Below, one piece after another: positions 1 to 11,100 of a stretch of DNA of 64,000 nt. The notes under the pieces were generated by a model. It did no database searches, was not told the DNA's origin, and was given only the letters and a program-made list of their open reading frames with translations. The first letter of the stretch is position 1, and each line of letters opens with the position of its first letter. The translations under genes and the position numbers were made by a program. Source of the DNA: Clitoria ternatea (taxonomy: Eukaryota; Streptophyta; Magnoliopsida; Fabales; Fabaceae); NCBI GenBank assembly GCA_037962975.1, contig CM075671.1, forward strand, positions 13,315,001-13,379,000, given 5' to 3'.

Positions 1-951
1 TCCATTTTGTGTATGAACATGTGCTACAGGATGTTCAACATCAATTTCAATTGACATACAATAATCATTAAATGATTGAGATGTGAATTCACCAGCGTTA
101 TCAAGGCGTATTTTCTTAATTGGATAATCAGGAAAATGAGCTCTTAAACGAATTAATTGAGCTAGTAATCTCGCAAACGCCTGGTTGCGAGTTGATAATA
201 AGCAAACATGTGACCATCTAGTTGATGCATCAATTAAAACCATAAAATATCTAAATGGTCCACATGAAGGGTGTATTGGTCCACAAATATCACCTTGTAT
301 ACGCTCTAAAAATATAAGTGATTCATTCCCAATTTTCATTGGTGATGGCCGAATGATTAATTTTCCTTGAGAACAAGCAACACATGAGAAATTCTTAGTT
401 TGCATAATTTGTCTGCTGGACAAACAATGACCATTTGAATTCTTAACTATTTTTTGCATCATAATTGATCCAGGATGGCCTAATCGTTCATGCCAGATAA
501 CAAAGTCACTCTTATTTGTAAACTTCTGGTTTACAATGACATTTGTTTCAACTGTACTAATATAAGTATAGTACAAACCGGAGGAAAATGAAGGTAATTT
601 TTCCAATATACATTTCTTATCAGAAATTAACTTTGTGATGTAAAGATATTCATCTTTTCCTTTATTTGTGGTCTCAATATGATATCCATTTCTGCGGATA
701 TCCTTAAAACTTAATAAATTTCTTTGAGACTTCTTAGAATATAATGCACTTTCAATGTGCAATTTTGTTCATCCAAGTAACAAAATACTGGCTCTGTCGG
801 AGCCTTCAATTATATTTATACTACCAGATATAGTATTAACATTGGCTTCTTGTTTTTCTATATGGTAGAAAAATATTTCTCATTCTTGAGAATGGTATGA
901 GTTGTTGCACTGTCTGCGAGACATATATCTTCATCATTCACATGAGCATTC
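1..951 (-). pseudogene. Ty1/copia pol fragment (protease to integrase core), cut by window edge
   Basis: Read on the minus strand this is the 5' part of a copia polyprotein. It begins near 951 with an aspartic-protease-like D-S-A-T-T-H stretch. A GAG-pre-integrase zinc region follows (HERLGHPG, then C-VACSQGK near 380-510). The integrase core is next: LIDASTRWSHV near 230, and IRLDNAGEFTSQSFNDYC near 65-120 with its second catalytic Asp. Reverse transcriptase and RNase H would lie outside the window. The frame is broken: a TAG at 858-860, an in-frame stop near 770 and shifts between them, so this copy cannot make pol. It continues directly from the gag at 1076-2110, giving the family order gag-protease-integrase expected for copia. 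Confidence 0.85.
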
Positions 952-1075
952 ATTCTTCATTAAATAAATAAAAATAAATCATGAGTAAAATATAATTAAC
1001 AATAATATTTAACAAAATTTTATTGATAAAGACAAAATTTACAACAAAATAAATTACATAAAACATTAAAATAAT

Positions 1076-2110
1076 TTATTTGGGGGCACTCCCTTCTCCA
1101 ACCGAGTGGTCAATTTCTTCTTCAGGAAGAGCAAGAAAATCATCAACACTAAAGTCAGAGAAATCATCATCTATACCAGTAAAATTTGTCTCTATTATTT
1201 TCCCTTTATTTTTAAGGGATTTTTGGTATAGATCTACGAGATGCTTTAGTGTGCGACAAACTCGAGACCAGTGTCCTTTGCTACCACAACGATAGCAGAT
1301 GTTTTTAGTTTGTTCGCTATTTTGAGCATCTGTCCCTTTTTTCATAAGTTCTTTATTTTTCCATGTGAATGATGATCTCTTATCATTTCGACCATGACCA
1401 CGGCCAAAACCATATCCACGACCAATACCATGTCCCCGAGCATTACCTCGTCCACGACCGCGGCTACGGCCACGACCACGACCATGAGTATTATGATCGT
1501 GCGTCGCTACATTCACTTCTGGGAATGGAGCAGTTCCAGTTGGACGGGATTCATGATTTTGCATAAGCAATTCATTATTTTGCTCAGCCACAAGGAGACA
1601 AGTAATTAATTCAGAATATTTTGTAAAGCCCTTTTGGCGATATTGCTGCTGCAGGAGCAAATTGGATGCATGAAAAGTAGAGAATGTCTTTTCTAACATG
1701 TCACTTTCAGTGACTTGTTCTCCACATAATTTCAATCTCGAAGTAATTCTAAACATTGCAGAATTATACTCATTTACGGATTTAAAATCTTGAAATCGTA
1801 AATGCATCCATTCATAACGGGCTTTTGGAAGAATTATATCCTTTTGATGGTCGTATCTTTCTTTTAGATTATTCCACAGAACAAGAGGGTCTTTAACTGT
1901 TAAGTATTCATTTTTTAACCCTTCATGGATATGGTGGCGTAAAAATATCATGGCTTTAGCTTTATCTTGACTAGATGCCTGATTTTCATTTTTAATGGTG
2001 TCTCCGAGAACTTTTGCATCTAAATGGATTTCAGCATCCAATGTCCATGATAGATAGTTTTTTTCAGATATGTCAAGAGCCACGAACTCAAGGTTGGTAA
2101 TATTTGACAT
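1076..2110 (-). CDS. gag: Ty1/copia Gag, intact ORF
   Basis: This is a 344-residue open frame with no internal stop. The N-terminal two thirds is the UBN2-type retrotransposon Gag domain, with landmarks LWNNLKERYDHQKDIILP near residues 80-95 and the FQDFKSVNEYNSAMFRI region near 107-123. A run of Gly-Arg repeats (about residues 208-240) gives a basic RNA-binding segment. A CCHC zinc knuckle, CYRCGSKGHWSRVC, sits near residue 272, and the tail is acidic. The product would package element RNA into virus-like particles. The stop precedes pol by about 125 bases, so gag and pol are separate frames here. Gag is open while the adjoining pol is broken. It could still be expressed from the LTR at 3171-3418, but I see no proof of that. 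Confidence 0.88.
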   Translation of the reverse strand: MSNITNLEFVALDISEKNYLSWTLDAEIHLDAKVLGDTIKNENQASSQDKAKAMIFLRHHIHEGLKNEYLTVKDPLVLWNNLKERYDHQKDIILPKARYEWMHLRFQDFKSVNEYNSAMFRITSRLKLCGEQVTESDMLEKTFSTFHASNLLLQQQYRQKGFTKYSELITCLLVAEQNNELLMQNHESRPTGTAPFPEVNVATHDHNTHGRGRGRSRGRGRGNARGHGIGRGYGFGRGHGRNDKRSSFTWKNKELMKKGTDAQNSEQTKNICYRCGSKGHWSRVCRTLKHLVDLYQKSLKNKGKIIETNFTGIDDDFSDFSVDDFLALPEEEIDHSVGEGSAPK

Positions 2111-2362
2111 AGTTATTTCTATATAAGAAGTTGAAACAATATATTAGATATATTTCAAATGAATAAATTTATTAATTATAAATATCTAATGATGGTAACA
2201 AGTCAATGATGAATTATTAATATATATAAATATTATTTCATTTAATTATAAGAGTAATCTTGGTTTCCCCCCTTTTTTAATAAATTATAAATTAATTTAA
2301 ATAATATTTCACATAAATAATTCGGTAGTGAAAATTTAAACTTTTCATAAAATATCACTCAA

Positions 2363-2430
2363 ATACTAGTGGCCTAATGGTAGATTGATAACTTATCATG
2401 CTATAAGTCCCGAGTTCGAATCCTTATAAA
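2363..2430 (+). repeat. tRNA-derived (SINE-like) sequence with Pol III A and B boxes
   Basis: TGGCCTAATGG (2370-2380) matches the Pol III A box, and GAGTTCGAATCC (2412-2423) matches the B box, about 32 bases apart as in tRNA genes. The intervening sequence does not fold into a convincing cloverleaf with a paired acceptor stem, so a tRNA-derived SINE head is more likely than a working tRNA. It lies in the untranslated leader of the copia element and in the opposite orientation. Confidence 0.5.
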
Positions 2431-2541
2431 TACTATCTTATTTATTAACCCATTAATTTATAAAATATATTATATTATTTATAAATATTAATTATGAGAA
2501 ATTAATATCTATAATTCAAAGCAAAATAAATGCTGAAGCAA

Positions 2542-2675
2542 CAATTGAAAGTGGATTAAAATTGAAAGTGGATTGCAATTGGAAATTGGAACGTGAAGCT
2601 ACAGTGAAAAATTGAAAGTGGATTGCAATTGGGAATTAGAAGGAACACGTGAAGTTATAGTACAATTGAAAGTAA
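2542..2675. repeat. Short tandem duplication in the copia leader
   Basis: Units beginning ATTGAAAGTGGATTGCAATT recur at about 2561 and 2611, with partial units before and after. Each continues into a similar ACGTGAAGCTACAGT-like tail. The period is about 50-55 bases. No coding potential is seen. It is part of the non-coding leader between the LTR and gag. Confidence 0.6.
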
Positions 2676-2869
2676 AAACAATATTTAGTAAAAGTGGTAG
2701 AAAAAAAAATTAATATTAATTTCATTAATTAAATTTTAGTTTAATTAACACAATGACTTCATGATTATGCTTAACAGAAAGTAATATAAAAGGCAATGTA
2801 AAATATATAATGATGAATAAAATCAGCAATAGCTTATAAAATTATATACCATTTTTTTTTTATTCTTAT

Positions 2870-3064
2870 AGTTCTTCAGGAACTTATTAATAAATATTTT
2901 AAGAAGAATTCTTCAGGAATTCTAATTTATTTAATTATTAATTTTACACATCCTGCAGGGATGTTTATGAATAAGTTCTTCAGGAACCTATTTTTTTTTA
3001 TGATATAGATATAATGTTATACATCCTTCGGAGATGTTTAAAATTTAAGTTCTTCGGGAACTTA
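2870..3064. repeat. Array of six short hairpins in the copia leader
   Basis: Six small inverted repeats share a five-base loop of the form T-T/G-C-A/G-G. They lie at 2870-2884, 2905-2923 (7-bp stem), 2948-2964 (6-bp stem), about 2974-2988, 3021-3037 and 3046-3064 (7-bp stem). Two stem types are present: AGTTC/GAACT and ACATCC/GGATGT. The pair at 2948 and 2974 is repeated 73 bases later at 3021 and 3047. One stem uses GAATTC where others use AGTTC, with both arms changed together. They lie upstream of gag in the element's RNA. Confidence 0.7.
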
Positions 3065-3170
3065 TTATAACATATATACATATAATATAAATTGAAATAA
3101 AATTATGAAAAGAAATTCAAATGCTATGTTACCTTATATCTCAGTTGGTCAGGACCTCGTGCTGATAACG

Positions 3171-3418
3171 TGTTATGAAATAAACTAGAAATTATGAAGG
3201 AAGAAGAATTATGGAGGAAGAAAAATTTGAAGAGAGAAATGAGAGAATAGAAATGAAGTTGTGTATTGTATTAATGAGTGAAGGGGGTATTTATAGGAGG
3301 TGAGAGGGGAACATTCATAAATATCAAAACTTTAGGGGGGACATCCATAATTATTCATAATAGTGGCAACAACAATAATACAATGATATCTTCTTGATTG
3401 TGTGTTTTATTTATCACA
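3171..3418 (-). mobile_element. 5' LTR of the copia element at the left edge
   Basis: The LTR runs TG to CA with similar inverted ends (TGTTATGAAATAAA against TTTATTTATCACA). Immediately inside, in the primer-binding position, the minus strand reads CGTTATCAGCACGAG. A minus-strand TATA box (TATAAATA, 3288-3295) fits transcription leftwards into the leader and gag. The length is 248 bp. The partner LTR is outside the window, so divergence cannot be measured. The bases after the LTR (3419-3423, TAGTA) are the expected but uncheckable target duplication. Confidence 0.8.
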
Positions 3419-3887
3419 TAGTATTGTCATTTGGATAGAAGATAGATAGGATCCTTGTTGTAATAATTGTTTTGTTTTTATTTTGTTGAAGAATCTAGGA
3501 TGTATTAAATGATTACAATAACTCGTTTAGTTTAATTAACTAGTCTCTCTTAACTCATTCTTGTAATAATTATATTACTAAACTTAATTTTTATTAATAA
3601 TTTAAAGTATAAAGAATTCTAGAAGCAATTTTTTTTTATTGTTATAAATTATAATATCTTTATATAACAGCTTAATTATTTTTTTATGAATCTATATCAA
3701 CAAGGATAACCTTAATAACGAATCAATTAATAAATGAAAAAAGATAGTGGTCTTTTAGCTTTTAGACTAATATTTGAACATTGATTGTGACAGTTGTCTT
3801 CTTCAAATTCATTATAATAATAAAAATAATTGTTTATAATCATTATCTAATTGTTTTTTTATATACCATTCAATTTTTTTCTAAAGA
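3419..3887. other. AT-rich spacer, nothing recognised
   Basis: Between the copia LTR and the kinase fragment I see only AT-rich sequence. It may include the degraded intron that once preceded the receptor-kinase exon. Confidence 0.5.
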
Positions 3888-4238
3888 AATGTGGCTGCAA
3901 CAGAGTATGGAGCAGGTGTTGGAGTATCACCCGAAGGAGATATGTACAGCTACGGAATTCTTGTGTTAGAGATGCTGACTGGAGTAAAACCAACAGATGA
4001 CATGTTTGGTGAGGGTCTAAGCATATGCAGTTATTGTCAAAAGGCAATAATCCAAGAAGAGATAACTGAGATAGTGGATTCATGTTTGGTCGTGGAAGAT
4101 AAAATTAGAGAGTGTTTAGTGTCTTTTGGTAGGATTGGACTTGCATGTTCTGCAGAATTGCCCCTTCAAAGAATGGTCATAAAAGATGTTATACAGGAGT
4201 TGCATGCTATTAAATGTCACTTGCTTTTAAGTGTCTGA
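3888..4238 (+). pseudogene. LRR receptor-like kinase, C-terminal kinase fragment
   Basis: The open frame encodes the C-terminal part of a Ser/Thr kinase of the LRR-XII class (FLS2/EFR/Xa21-like). It holds the EYGAGVGVSPEGDMYSYGI segment with the APE-equivalent and the subdomain IX Asp, then LVLEMLTGVKPTDDMF. A helical C-terminal lobe ends at a stop after about 115 codons. Homology starts abruptly just before the APE position, where TEYG replaces the usual PEYG. The catalytic loop, the DFG motif, the membrane segment and all LRRs are missing upstream. It is therefore a truncated remnant. The matching N-terminal LRR piece lies at 6560-7086 on the other strand. Confidence 0.8.
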
Positions 4239-4885
4239 TATACTCCATTTAGGTTTGTGCCCATCAAAACTATTATAGATAATAAGATTTAACAATATTG
4301 TATTTTTGTAACTCGAATTTAAAATTACAAGTTAAATTAGAACAATTTCTACTAATTGATCTACCTATTTAATACTTGATGGTGTATTTTCTTCCTATTA
4401 TATCGTTGTTCTTATGACCACTCCAATTCTTACTTAGTGATGTAACAATTTCTGTACACTAGGATGCAATGTCTAATGAAAGTGGCGAGAAACAAATATA
4501 CCATAATGTTTATGAAACAAATAGAAATCGGAGATCTAAATGCTGTCTCATTTTGTAGAGTCTCTTCGTTCATGTCACGTTATTTTTTTTAGCTGCTAAG
4601 AATTGAACATTGTGGATATGCTAAGTCTGCTGGCTAGCTAAGTCTATTGGCCAAGTTTGTTAGTGTAGTTAGTTACAGTTGGTTAGAGTTTCTTCCGCTT
4701 GTTGTACATACTTGTATCCATCTCCTCTAATTCTTTACCTTTTGCATCATTCAATTCACCATAATAAAACATGATTTCTGTAGTAATTCCTCCTCTTATT
4801 TTCCCCTTTTCACGTTTAACGTATTATTAGTTGATTTCTCCTCTGCGAATCTCTATCTCTGATGTTGTGCTTCGTTTCTATTACA
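4239..4885 (+). mobile_element. Degraded copia LTR and leader preceding a gag relic
   Basis: No coding sequence is seen. The stretch from about 4600, with GTTAGTGTAGTTAGTTACAG and then a pyrimidine-rich part up to the ATG at 4886, resembles the promoter/R region of a copia LTR with its short leader. A clean LTR end or primer-binding site could not be defined, so the boundaries are approximate. The 4239-4560 part is plain AT-rich sequence. Confidence 0.4.
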
Positions 4886-6600
4886 ATGGCTAATTCGACC
4901 ATGGATCCTACTAGCCATACTGCATGCCAGCCAATGAGAACCCCAGAGTGAGCATCGTCTCCATTCAACTCAGTGGCAAGAACTACTATTCTTGGTCAAG
5001 ATCCATGATCATGCTCTAAGAACAAGTTTGACTTTGTAAACAGTGGACTTCTTAACATGAATAGTGTATTTTTTAAAACTATTTATGTATTTAAGGTCGT
5101 TTTGAAACTATTTAGGAGTCGTTTTGTGTGGTGCACTGCAAGGGGACGATATCAGCGGCGTACTGCAGTGGGAGACACTCATTTCTGGCGATTTAAACCA
5201 CACAAATTAATGAGTGTTGTAGGAACCTGCGGTGACAATGATTTTGGTGGTTTCTAGGTGTTTTAACCGACAGAAGTTAAATGCCACAAAATTAAACTAT
5301 TTTTAATGTATTTAATATACTATACTTTTTAAGATATTAAAATGTATAATATACATATATAATATATATAATTTTATATGTATGTATATATATTATTATA
5401 TATTGATATATTTAATATAAATTAAAATATAATATATATATATATAATATTTATGTACATGTGTAGTATATAATATATATAATTTATGTATTATACATCT
5501 TGAATATATAATATAATATATGTTATACATATTTTAATTTATATTAAATATAAATATATAAAATAATTTAATATATAAAGTATATAATTTATAACATCTA
5601 ATATGTTTAATTGATATTATATATACACATATTAATATTATGTATTAAAGTATACTAGTATTATATATATTATATACTATGTATATAAATATTATATATT
5701 ATACATTTTAATATCTTAAATATATTATACGATTTAATTTTGTGGAGTTTAGATTTTATTGGTTAAACCGTCAAAAATCATTAGAACATAATTTCTACAC
5801 CACTCCTTAATTTGGGGCGGTTCTAACTGTTGGAAATGAGTGTCATCCCATTGCAATATGACATTAATGTTGTCCCCTTACAGTGTGACACACAAAACAA
5901 CCCCCAACACTTATAATAGTTTTAAAATGCACTATGATCATGTTAAAAAGCCAAACCTAAACCCTTAAACAATGATATTGTCAAACTTGCTTCAAGTGAT
6001 CTTCTCTTTTCAATATGGGATCGTTGCAACACTATGATTCTTTCTTGAATTCATCAAGCAGTGGACTCTACAATTCTTCAAAGCATCATTTGAATCGAAA
6101 ATGCCTCTAAAGTAGTGATAGATTTAAAGAAACGATACTACCAATGTGACATTTTCAGAATTTCTATATTCAAGAAGTTTTATATTCTTTTAGGCAAGGT
6201 GATTTGTCTATCACATTCTATTTCACTCATCTAAAATCCCTATGGTAAGAACTTGATAATTTTTTACCAATCCCTTCATATATGTGTGAGATTAGATGTT
6301 CTTACACTTATGTTCCCTCAAATTAAATAATAAGAGGCAATTATGTGACTAAGTTCCTAAAAAATCTAAATGATCAATATGCTAGTGTGAGATCTTAGAT
6401 CATCTTAATGGACACCTTACCCACTGTTAATTAAGGTTTTTGTTTTGTTAACCCAACGAAAAAAAAAGGCAGTTTTAGGCTGCAACTCACAATGTTATGA
6501 TTGAATCCGAAGAACACAACATAATACGAGAATCTGAGTTGCCTGTGTCATCTCACCTGAATTTCACTCAAGAACAAAAGGTGGCCATCTAGCCATGCTC
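4886..6600 (+). pseudogene. Ty1/copia gag relic, split by a MITE
   Basis: Plus-strand translation gives a copia Gag start (MANSTMDP near 4886, then SIVSIQLSGKNYYSWSRSM at about 4950-5010). The reading resumes after the insertion at 5056-5942 with FSIWDRCNTM-like sequence from about 6015. It then passes through DLKKRYYQ, a CEIRCS-like cysteine segment near 6285, and a final stretch near 6420-6590. Many stops and shifts make it non-coding. It is related to the gag of the element at 7846-12821 but in the opposite orientation and older. Confidence 0.75.
5056..5942. mobile_element. Long-TIR foldback MITE inserted at TTAA
   Basis: The element has terminal inverted repeats of about 210-240 bp. The left arm is 5056-5297 and the right arm about 5731-5942, and both share the reading TTTTGTGTG-T--CACTGYAAGGGGAC. 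They flank an AT-rich core of about 430 bp made of TATA-type words. The ends read CATGAATAGTG and CACTATGATCATG. TTAA stands on each side (5052-5055 and 5943-5946), consistent with a 4-bp target duplication. The left arm carries about 27 extra bases. It interrupts the copia gag, whose coding resumes on the far side. No transposase is present. The superfamily is uncertain. Confidence 0.8.
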
Positions 6601-7086
6601 CAGCAACATACAACCACGGAGTCTTAGAACCTCACCATGGAGATTGTTGTTGCTCAAGTCAAGAAACTTAACCTCTTTAAACGACCAACTTGTGTGGGAA
6701 TTTCACCATCCAAGTTGATGTTGGAAAGATTGAGGCTTCTCAGGAAAGTTAGATTTCCCAAGGCAGGGCAAAGACAGCCACCCTAGTTTTGATTTTCAAA
6801 ATGCAAGACAGTGACTCTCATGTGGCGATGATGACCACATAACACCCTGCCATTCACAGAAATTTAAAGACTCGTTCCATGATGGCAGAGAATCAGGAAC
6901 CCCAGTATTGGTAAGCTTTTCCGTCAAAGCTAGCAAAGCCAGCTTATCAGTCTCTGAACTCAAAGCAAGAGCAACTGTAGTTGAAGTCATGTACACCATG
7001 GTTTGTAAAGGAACAGTAAGAAGAATGATTGAAGCCATTGTTTTAGTGTTAGCAATTGTGTGCGCGCAAGTAGAAACCAACCACAT
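6560..7086 (-). pseudogene. LRR receptor-like kinase, N-terminal fragment
   Basis: From an ATG at 7086 the minus strand encodes a hydrophobic signal-like stretch. The LRR N-terminal cap follows: SSETDKLALLALTEKL, then PSWNESLNFCEWQGV with the paired-cysteine-type motif near residue 85. The frame breaks at about 6796. The rest (6560-6790) carries recognisable LRR pieces in shifted frames, such as CLGKSNF and VKFLDLSNNNLHGE. The remaining LRRs, the membrane segment and the kinase are absent. It belongs to the same family as the kinase tail at 3888-4238 but points the other way. Confidence 0.78.
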
Positions 7087-7845
7087 TTTACGCACATAAA
7101 GCTATAAAATAAAACTATCTAGATGAGTGTTTACTATGACTCTATAAGACTTCACAATGGGTAAATTCGAACTTCTCAGTCTCACTTAGGAAAACATAAG
7201 TAGGAGACAAACGCAATTTTTCTATGAATAATGTCTCTACACCAGTAAGAAGACATTGGTTACCTCTAAAGAAGACAAGCACAAGACTATTCATTTAAGA
7301 AAATGTGATCACCGTTAGAATGACAATGCGTCAACTGTCAACAATCAAAATGTAGAATTTAGGATAAATTACAAAAATGGTTAAACTCCACATAAATTTT
7401 CCCTTCAAATTGCACTCCACAACAATTATTTATTCTCACCACAATCAATGGCTCAACCAACTCATCTAAAATAGGGTGAAGTCAAAAGTCTAAATTTCTA
7501 CCTCTGAAACCAAAATTTGTAGTGGGCAAGAACGATGGCAATTGACAAAACTTGTGTGGAAAAGCCGTTTGCATTTTGCAAGTCATGCAGAACGCATTCG
7601 TCTCTACTGCGCTTCCTGTTCTTCAGTCAGACGCCATTTGCATTCTGCAAGTCACGCAGAATTTCAACAAAAAAATAAAAGAAAGAAAGATGGAATAGAA
7701 CATGCATACTCAGTTAGTTGTGGAATGGACGCATGAGTAGTATTTACCTCGTATAAGTGTGATGACAGTGAGAATGAAAACAAGGCCAGCAAGTTGGAAA
7801 AAACAAGCAAGGACAGAAGAAAGCTAGTAAAGGTTTTTAAATTCT
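7087..7845. other. Spacer upstream of the LRR fragment, with a short direct repeat
   Basis: No gene is seen. A 26-base imperfect direct repeat, TTTGCATTTTGCAAGTCATG at about 7568 and TTTGCATTCTGCAAGTCACG at about 7635, lies 67 bases apart. The right edge, ATTCT (7841-7845), is the target duplication of the copia element that follows. Confidence 0.5.
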
Positions 7846-8124
7846 TGTAGAAAAGGAGAAATTCCATGCCTGCAGTTTCTTGGCGATGGAAACAAGGCAA
7901 AAATAAAACAGAGAAAAGAGAGAGAGAAGTTGTAAGAGTATTGGAAATATTTCAATAGTTTTCCTCGAATTGAAAACTGAGAGAAGAAAAGGCTTATATA
8001 CAAGTTGTGAATGAGAGTGCAGGAAAAAAAAAACTAACTGACAATTATAAGGGAAAGTAAAAAAATGACAGCCTACACTGAAACTTAATTATAGAGAGGA
8101 TAAGTTAAAAAATACAGTGTAACA
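7846..8124 (-). repeat. 3' LTR of the copia element
   Basis: The sequence is 279 bp from TGTAGAAAAG to CAGTGTAACA, nearly identical to 12543-12821. A TATA-like TATATAAG on the minus strand lies about mid-LTR. Confidence 0.95.
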
Positions 8125-8136
8125 CCCCCCCCCCCT
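8125..8136 (-). promoter_or_regulatory. Polypurine tract of the copia element
   Basis: Directly inside the 3' LTR, the minus strand reads TTGAGGGGGGGGGG, the site expected to prime plus-strand DNA synthesis. The long G-run is unusually pure. Confidence 0.8.
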
Positions 8137-8183
8137 CAAGCTGGAATGTGAATATCTAACATTCCAAGCTTGGATACAAGAGA

Positions 8184-11100
8184 CTAAAAGGGTCCAGGAC
8201 ACAAGGGCTTTGTCAAGATGTCAGCAAGCTGGTCTTGAGAAGGAACAGGCATGAGGTGCAAAAAACCAGATTGAATTTGATCCCTGATGGTGTGGCAATC
8301 AATCTCAATATGTTTGGTGCGTTCATGGAAAACAGGATTGTTGGCAATGTGGATGGCAGATTGATTATCGCAGTACAGAATGACAGGTTTAGAAACCTGA
8401 ATGTTGAAATCATGGAGAAGAGAAATGAGCCACTGAGCTTCACAAGTGGAAAGGGCCATGGATCGATATTTTGCTTCTGCAGAAGAACGGGCAACAACAG
8501 ATTGCTTCTTGCTTTTCCAACTGATTAAGGATGTTCCAAGAAGAAAGCAAAAACCAGAAACTGATCTTCTAGTTTCAGGGTATGTACCCCAATCAGCATC
8601 AGCAAACCCTGTAAGTGTGAGGTCATTTTGGGTAGGAAAAAATAAGCCAAGTGAAGGACAAGATTTGACATATTTAAGGATCCGGAGGGCAGCTTGATAA
8701 TGAGATGATGAAGGCCTATTTAGAAACTGACTAAGTCGTCCAACAGCATAAGCAAGGTCTGGTCTGGTGTTGGTGAGGTAGATTAATCTGCCTAATAATC
8801 TTCTATATGCAGTGACATCAGAAAAGGGAGGGCTAGAATCCCTGGTGACCTTGTGTTCCATAGGACTGCTGCAGGGCTTACAAGCAAGTAAACCTGAATC
8901 TTCAATAAGTTGAAGAGCATATTTTCTCTGATATAAGCAGATACCAGTGTGAGACCTGGCAACCTCAAAGCCTAGAAAGAATTTTAAATTCCCAAGGTCT
9001 TTAATGCCAAACTTCTGATTCAGCAGTTGCTTGATTGAGTTCACTTCTGAAGGATCATTTCCAGCAATAACTAGATCATCCACATATGTAAGGATGGCAG
9101 TGAAACCTGAAGAGCTGCTTTTGGTGAAGAGGGAGTAATCTGACTTAGACTGAGTCTAACCATGTTGGAGCAGGGTGCTGGTGAGTTTGGTATTCCACTG
9201 TCTGCCTGCTTGCTTCAGGCCATAAAGAGACTTGGTAAGCTTACAAACCAAGGAGGGGTCTGGAAGGGAAATACCAGGAGGGGGGTCCATATAAATCTCC
9301 TCATCTAAGTCACCATGAAGAAAGGCAGTGTTAATATCTAGTTGTTGTAATAACCAGCCTTTGGCCGAAGCAAGGGAAAGGAGCACTCTGATGGTGGTCA
9401 TTTTAACTACTGGGCTGAAGGTGTCCAGATAATCAAGGCCTTCAGTTTGAGTGTATCCTTTGGCAACCAGGCGCGCCTTGTGCCTTTCAATGGTCCCGTT
9501 GGCATTCAGCTTGGTCTTGAAAACCCATTTGCAACCAATGGATTTCTTGCCATGAGGAAGGGGACTGAGAATCCAAGTATTATTTTCAGTCAGAGCTGCA
9601 AGTTCCACATTAATGGCATTCTTCCAACAATCATGTGCAACTGCCTCACTATAAGATTTTGGTTCTTGAATAGATGAGAGAGTAAAAGTATATGATTTAT
9701 GTGAGGGAGAAAGAGAAGCATATGATATGGATTGAGACAAAGGGTACCTGACAGTAGATGATGGTTGGCTGTGTGAAGTGGTGGCAAGTGTGCAATGGTA
9801 GTCCTTCAAGTAAGATGGTGGTCTTCTTAGTCTCTGTGAGTTTCTCTGTAAAGGAACAGTAGTAGTGGGAGTTGGGTTGGTTGGGGTTGTGGTTGTGGTT
9901 TGTGGAAGAGTGGTGAATGAGGATTGATCAATGAGTGTGGATGGGGGGTTAATGGCAGGGTGTGTGTCAAAGGGATCATCATAGATGGGTTGAGTGGGGA
10001 GAGGTTTGGAGAGAGTGAGTTGAGGTTTAGACATGGGAAAAATATGCTCATAAAAAAATACGTTTCTGGATAAAAAAATTTCTCTGGTATTAAGGTCAAA
10101 GAGGAGAAAACCTTTGGTTACTGTCCTAAAACCCAAGAAAATACATTTTCTGGATCTAGGATCTAATTTTTGCCTATGAGAAGGTAAAGTGGAAGCAAAG
10201 CAAAGACTGCCAAACTCCTTAAGGTTGGTTAGATCAGGGAGAGCATTGTGAAGGATTTCATAAGGGGATTTGTGGGCAAGATGCTTGGCTGGGATTCTAT
10301 TGATCAAGTATACAACATGAGATACTGCAAAATTCCAGAAATTTTTAGACAGGTTGGACTAAAATAATAGACCTCTTGCTATTTCTAAAATGTGTTGGTG
10401 CTTTCTTTCAACAGTGCCATTTTGTTGTGGGCTTTCTACACAAGAAGTCTGGTGGATTATGCCCTTCTCATTGAACCAGTCAATCATATAGAACTCTTTT
10501 CCATTGTCAGATCTTATGGTTTTGATCTTGGTGTTAAATTGGGTTTCAACTAAACTAACAAAATTTTTGAGAAGATTGGTTGTTTCAGATTTTTGTTTCA
10601 TAAGGTAAATCCAAGTATGTTTTGATTTTTCTTCAACAATGGTTAGAAAATATTGGTGGCCAAGCATAGAAAGGGTACTAATTGGGCCCCAAATGTCAAC
10701 ATGAATGAGCTCAAATAATTCATTGTAAACAGTACTGCTAATAGGGAAAGGGAGTCTTTTTTGTTTAGCAATGTGACAAATTTCACAAGGATCAGAAGTT
10801 TTATTACCCTTAATATAAGGGTGTAACTGTTTCAGTACAGAGAATTTCTCATCAGAAGTGTGTCCTAGCCTTAAGTGCCATACATCATTATTGAGAGTAC
10901 AAAAATGATTTACACAATTTGCTAAGGAGCCTTGTAGACCACTTGAAACCATTGCATACAAGCCTCCCTTCAACTCAGCTGCACCAATCATCTTCAAAGT
11001 GTTGGATTCTAGAATCTGACAACCAGAACTAGAAAAGGTTAGCTTGCAGGCCAAAGATCTGATTAGCCTAGAAACAGAAATTAAATTGAACTTAAATTGT

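Noticed and set aside
1394..1609. Plus-strand Thr-rich open frame
   Set aside because: It is the antisense shadow of the Gly-Arg repeats in the copia gag.
8235..8697. Plus-strand open frames antisense to copia RNase H/RT
   Set aside because: They are shadows of the conserved minus-strand pol.
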